Assembly (NCBI GenBank): GCA_938033975.1
Contig: CALHKJ010000198.1
Span: 1-32,874 of the forward strand
Source: an uncultured Saprospiraceae bacterium
GTDB lineage: Bacteria; Bacteroidota; Bacteroidia; Chitinophagales; Saprospiraceae
DNA: 32,874 nt
Direction of reading: 5' to 3'
Shown here: piece by piece, positions 31,112 through 32,874 of the stretch
How positions within the stretch are numbered: position 1 is the first letter of the stretch
Layout: each line of letters starts with the position of its first letter
Translations under genes and position numbers: made by a program
The notes under the pieces: model-generated
Databases searched by the model: none
Seen by the model: the letters and a program-made list of their open reading frames with translations, nothing else
What the model was told of the DNA's origin: nothing

Positions 31112-31588
31112 ATGAAAATTTTACTCAAGGTAAATGGCGAAGAAAAGACCATTGATGTAGATGGCAGTTCACCTTTATTATGGGCCATTAGAGATGCTGT
31201 GGGGTTAAAGGGCACCAAGTTTGGATGCGGTATTTCTGCATGTGGTGCTTGTACAGTACACATAGATGGAGTAGCAGTAAGATCATGTATCTACCCTACT
31301 GAAATGGCTCAAGGCAAAAATATAACAACCATTGAAGGACTTTCAGATGGCGACAAAAAACATCCAGTCCAACAAGCGTGGATTGATGAAATTGTTCCTC
31401 AATGTGGATATTGTCAATCTGGATTTATTATGGCTACTGCAGCACTTTTAAAAGAGAATCCTAACCCAACGGATGAAGATATAGACAACAGTATTACCAA
31501 TATCTGTAGATGTGGTACCTACAATAGAATCCGAAAGGCTATTCATAAAGCTGCGGAACTTAATGATAATAAGCAATTAGGTGAATAG
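31112..31588 (+). CDS. 2Fe-2S subunit of IorA-type molybdenum hydroxylase
   Basis: 158 residues, the small subunit of the xanthine-oxidase superfamily. The plant-ferredoxin-type cluster uses C39, C44, C47 and C59 ('FGCGISACGACTVHIDG'). The second cluster uses C98, C101, C132 and C134 ('QCGYCQSGF', 'ICRCGTYNRI'). It passes electrons from the molybdenum centre of the large subunit encoded 18 bp downstream. The physiological substrate (an aldehyde or N-heterocycle) cannot be read from the sequence. No palindromic site with proper spacing lies upstream, so it probably starts a separate unit. Confidence 0.9.
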   Translation: MKILLKVNGEEKTIDVDGSSPLLWAIRDAVGLKGTKFGCGISACGACTVHIDGVAVRSCIYPTEMAQGKNITTIEGLSDGDKKHPVQQAWIDEIVPQCGYCQSGFIMATAALLKENPNPTDEDIDNSITNICRCGTYNRIRKAIHKAAELNDNKQLGE

Positions 31589-31606
31589 TCAAAATTGAAC
31601 CAAAAG

Positions 31607-32874
31607 ATGTCAGATAAAATTCAACAAAACAAACCAAAAGATAAGTCACGTAGACGTTTTCTTGTAAAGGGAGGCCTAGGAACAGTTGGACTACTTGCTT
31701 TAGGAACCTTTGTGCTTAGAAATCCACTTAGAAGAGTCATGTATGGTGTTTCTGATACCATAGTTGCTCCATATTCTGGTACAGGAACAGAAGCAAATTT
31801 ATGGTTTGAAATTACAAATGAAAACAAACTACTCATCCACTCTTCTAAAGTAGAAATGGGGCAAGGTACTTTCACAGGGATAGCTCAAATTGTTGCCGAT
31901 GAAATTGATTTTGACATTTCTCAGATAGAAGTGAAAGCTGCAGAAACTGATTCGGGTATTGTGGATCGACTTGCTACAGGAGGTAGCCTTTCAATCGCAT
32001 CTCTATTTCAGCCATTAAGAGAAATGGCAGCAACCATGAGAGAAATGGTCAAAAAAGAAGCTGCCAAAAAACTCAATGTAGATATAGAAAAACTAAGTAC
32101 TTCACAAGGACAGGTTTCTGATGGAACAAACTCAATCACATTTGCGGAAGCGGTAAAAGATGTAAGCTCTTGGGATTTACCAAGTACACCTACATTGAGG
32201 CCGGTAAGTGATTACAAGTATGTAGGAAAGCCAACGCCAAGAGTAGACCTTGAAGCGAAGGTAACTGGAAAACCAATATTTGGAATAGATGCAGAAATGG
32301 AAGGCATGCGCTTTGCATCAGTCATCAGACCGGAAAAGATTGGAGCGAGTATCAAAACTGTGAATACTAGTGCAGCAGAATCAATGCCTGGTAATATCAA
32401 AATTGTCAAAGAGGATGGTTGGGTAGCTATTGTTGCGGATAGTTTTGCACAAGCATTAGCAGCAAAAAATGAAGTTGAAGTCGAATGGGATACTATAGAA
32501 GAATGGACAGAAGAATCGCTAAGATCATTTATACAAATTGGTAATGGCGACAAGATGGTTACGCAAAAGAAAGGATCAGAACTTGATGAGGAAGATTCTG
32601 ATTCGGTTACACTTGAGTTTACAAGTCCACTTGGCGCACACGCCCAATTAGAACCGAATGGAGCAGTGGCTTCTGTAAAAGACGGAAAGGCAACCATCAT
32701 CATTTCTACTCAGGTAGTTATGATCACCCAATCGCAAGTTGCTAAGGCTTTAGGCTTTGCAAAAAAGAATGTGAATATTATTCCTACTTATCTAGGTGGT
32801 GGTTTTGGTAGAAGATTGAATTGTAATCATGTTGTTATTGCTGCGAAAATTTCTCAAGCAATAGGAACACCTGT
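31607..32874 (+). CDS. IorB-type molybdopterin-binding subunit, truncated by window end
   Basis: The first 422 residues are visible; full-length relatives have about 700-760. A Tat signal is present (SRRRFLVKGGLGTVGLLALG, residues 14-33), so the enzyme is exported folded with its cofactor. Motifs: 'KVEMGQGTFTGIAQIVADEI', 'DRLATGGSLSIAS', 'YVGKPTPRVDLEAKVTGKP', 'FTSPLGAHAQLEPNGA' and 'TYLGGGFGRR', which are typical of isoquinoline 1-oxidoreductase beta subunits and related aldehyde dehydrogenases. It forms a complex with the 2Fe-2S subunit just upstream. The active-site Glu lies beyond the window. Confidence 0.88.
   Translation, partial: MSDKIQQNKPKDKSRRRFLVKGGLGTVGLLALGTFVLRNPLRRVMYGVSDTIVAPYSGTGTEANLWFEITNENKLLIHSSKVEMGQGTFTGIAQIVADEIDFDISQIEVKAAETDSGIVDRLATGGSLSIASLFQPLREMAATMREMVKKEAAKKLNVDIEKLSTSQGQVSDGTNSITFAEAVKDVSSWDLPSTPTLRPVSDYKYVGKPTPRVDLEAKVTGKPIFGIDAEMEGMRFASVIRPEKIGASIKTVNTSAAESMPGNIKIVKEDGWVAIVADSFAQALAAKNEVEVEWDTIEEWTEESLRSFIQIGNGDKMVTQKKGSELDEEDSDSVTLEFTSPLGAHAQLEPNGAVASVKDGKATIIISTQVVMITQSQVAKALGFAKKNVNIIPTYLGGGFGRRLNCNHVVIAAKISQAIGTP

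Noticed and set aside
32212..32703. 163-codon open frame on the minus strand opposite the molybdopterin subunit
   Set aside because: Ser-rich shadow of a clearly coding plus strand.

Overview
The window is low-GC DNA from a member of the Bacteroidota, most likely an environmental lineage such as the Saprospiria or Sphingobacteriia relatives. The evidence is Bacteroidota-type promoters (TAnnTTTG -7 boxes), a type A T9SS sorting domain, paired TonB/ExbD genes, a GYDIA-family GHMP kinase and the rplM-rpsI-rpsB-tsf-pyrH order. Finer taxonomy cannot be read from the sequence.

Layout. 1-1215: end of exbD and a tonB. 1246-2364: a thioredoxin-TonB fusion, convergent with tonB across a bidirectional terminator. 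2590-3687: a small coiled-coil membrane protein and an OmpA protein. 3859-5934: comEC, convergent with the minus-strand block 5931-10378 that encodes rplM, rpsI, rpsB, tsf, pyrH and rlmN. 10592-12168: a lipoprotein and a TPR protein. 12293-15635: a mevalonate/isoprenoid cluster (type 2 IPP isomerase, HMG-CoA reductase, GYDIA kinase). 15722-19268: cysS, an M28/glutaminyl-cyclase-like lipoprotein and a T9SS-sorted thioredoxin-like protein. 19366-20415: a CorA-type transporter. 31112-32874: an IorA/IorB-type molybdenum hydroxylase, cut by the window end.

The most interesting part is 20490-30966. It opens with a tightly coupled five-gene operon: RsbS/RsbR-like STAS protein, RsbT-like kinase fused to an RsbX/SpoIIE-type phosphatase, soluble PAS histidine kinase, NarL-type response regulator, MscS channel. 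A 15-bp palindrome (TAGGTAATTTACCTA) precedes this operon. The same site, at a fixed 62-63 bp from a -7-like box, precedes three further units: an OmpA protein; a 56-aa lysine-rich protein followed by an OmpA lipoprotein; and an operon Usp - IS200-like transposase - CBS protein - Usp. I infer an autoregulated envelope/osmotic stress regulon in which a stressosome-like partner switch feeds a two-component system. The response regulator is the natural candidate for binding the palindrome.

Other points of note: the Y1 transposase is locked into the stress operon by stop/start overlaps on both sides; two related long hairpins lie 2.2 kb from it; rlmN and the GYDIA kinase have conserved N-termini reachable only from non-canonical start codons; cysS looks leaderless. 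No tRNA, rRNA or CRISPR array was seen, and no gene-free stretch exceeds 300 bases.
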